This document shows positions 5,055 through 5,458 of a DNA stretch of 5,458 nucleotides, one piece after another. Numbering within the stretch: position 1 is the stretch's first letter; each line of letters opens with the position of its first letter. Below the pieces are notes generated by a model. The model was not told the DNA's origin, searched no databases, and saw nothing but the letters and a program-made list of their open reading frames with translations. The position numbers and the translations under genes are program-made. Source of the stretch: Candidatus Zhuqueibacterota bacterium (GTDB taxonomy: Bacteria; Zhuqueibacterota; Zhuqueibacteria; Residuimicrobiales; Residuimicrobiaceae); NCBI GenBank assembly GCA_016934435.1, contig JAFGSU010000018.1:1-5458 (forward strand). Direction: 5' to 3'.

Positions 5055-5458
5055 ATGACGCCCTTTCACTTCAAACCGTTCGAAGAAATGCAACCCGAAG
5101 ACTATGCCGCCGTCGGCTTTAAATCGGGCTTGGAGATACACCAACAACTTTATACTGAAAAGAAATTATTCTGCCGCTGTCCGGCCGGCCGATACAGTCC
5201 GAAGTTCGACGCCGAGATCCTCCGCCACATGAGGCCGACCCTTTCCGAGCTCGGCGAATACGACGGCACGGCCCTCATGGAGTTCAAGACCCGCAAGGAG
5301 ATCATCTACAGGATCAAGCGGGAGACCGTCTGCACCTACGAGATGGACGACACCCCGCCCTTCATGATCGACGAGGAGGCGCTGGACATTGCCCTCGAGG
5401 TCGGCCTGCTCTACGACTGCAAGATGATCGACGAGCTCCACATCGCCCGCAAACAGTA
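5055..5458 (+). CDS. gatE: Glu-tRNA(Gln) amidotransferase subunit E (GatE), 3'-truncated
   Basis: The first 134 residues of a GatE-like protein, running off the window end in the open frame. GatE works with the asparaginase-like GatD to convert Glu-tRNA(Gln) to Gln-tRNA(Gln); GatE binds tRNA, activates the glutamyl group and amidates it (known from archaeal GatDE). Visible blocks are GLEIHQQL (25-32, shared by GatB and GatE), LFCRCP with Cys40 and Cys42, RPTLSELGEYD (60-70), which is GatE-like and not GatB-like, an acidic YEMDDTPP stretch (95-102) and DELHIARKQ (126-134). Full GatE is about 600 residues, so most is missing. The ATG at 5055 has only a weak ribosome binding site, fitting reading from the upstream GNAT transcript; ATG 5088 is an alternative. 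Codon usage changes sharply after about 5165-5198, from moderate to very high third-position G+C. The family is well known in archaea and unusual in bacteria. Confidence 0.9.
   Translation, partial: MTPFHFKPFEEMQPEDYAAVGFKSGLEIHQQLYTEKKLFCRCPAGRYSPKFDAEILRHMRPTLSELGEYDGTALMEFKTRKEIIYRIKRETVCTYEMDDTPPFMIDEEALDIALEVGLLYDCKMIDELHIARKQ

Noticed and set aside
5166..5441. 91-residue minus-strand open frame opposite gatE
   Set aside because: Shadow of the high-GC3 part of gatE; the plus-strand frame has a clear family match.

Overview
The window reads as a stretch of bacterial chromosome, probably from an uncultured lineage. It holds five protein-coding genes, all on the + strand. Two are cut by the window edges: a quinolinate synthase (nadA, 5' end missing) and a GatE-type Glu-tRNA(Gln) amidotransferase subunit (3' end missing). 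The organism cannot be named from this sequence. A bacterium is suggested by the Shine-Dalgarno sequences, the classical signal peptide on the phosphoesterase, a TTG start and an intergenic repeat of a kind common in bacterial genomes. A bacterium carrying gatE, a gene best known from archaea, would be one of the less-studied phyla; this is inference only.

Layout. Positions 1-802 hold nadA. Three bases after its stop comes an extended-SDR (NAD-dependent epimerase/dehydratase-like) gene at 805-1740, which starts with TTG and is probably translationally coupled to nadA. Positions 1741-2358 are non-coding and AT-leaning, with a small hairpin and a possible -10 box. Positions 2359-3627 encode a secreted purple-acid-phosphatase-like metallophosphoesterase with a signal peptide, an Fn3-like N-terminal domain and a catalytic domain; its start was moved downstream to a good ribosome binding site.

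Positions 3628-4573 are about 950 bases without a credible gene. They hold a patchwork of intergenic repeat elements: two GTCATTGCGAG-type units, a strong bidirectional terminator hairpin, a 9-bp tandem repeat, a C-run/G-run inverted-repeat element, and an AT-rich tail with short repeats. A GNAT acetyltransferase follows at 4574-5026, and gatE starts 28 bases later at 5055.

The genes do not form one evident pathway. nadA belongs to NAD synthesis and gatE to tRNA-dependent Gln-tRNA formation. The SDR protein, the phosphatase and the acetyltransferase have no substrate that can be read from context. No new multi-gene system (defence, secretion, biosynthetic cluster or CRISPR) is visible. The points most worth checking are gatE in a bacterial setting, an abrupt codon-usage change inside gatE, the non-canonical active-site spacing of the SDR protein, and the repeat-rich gap.
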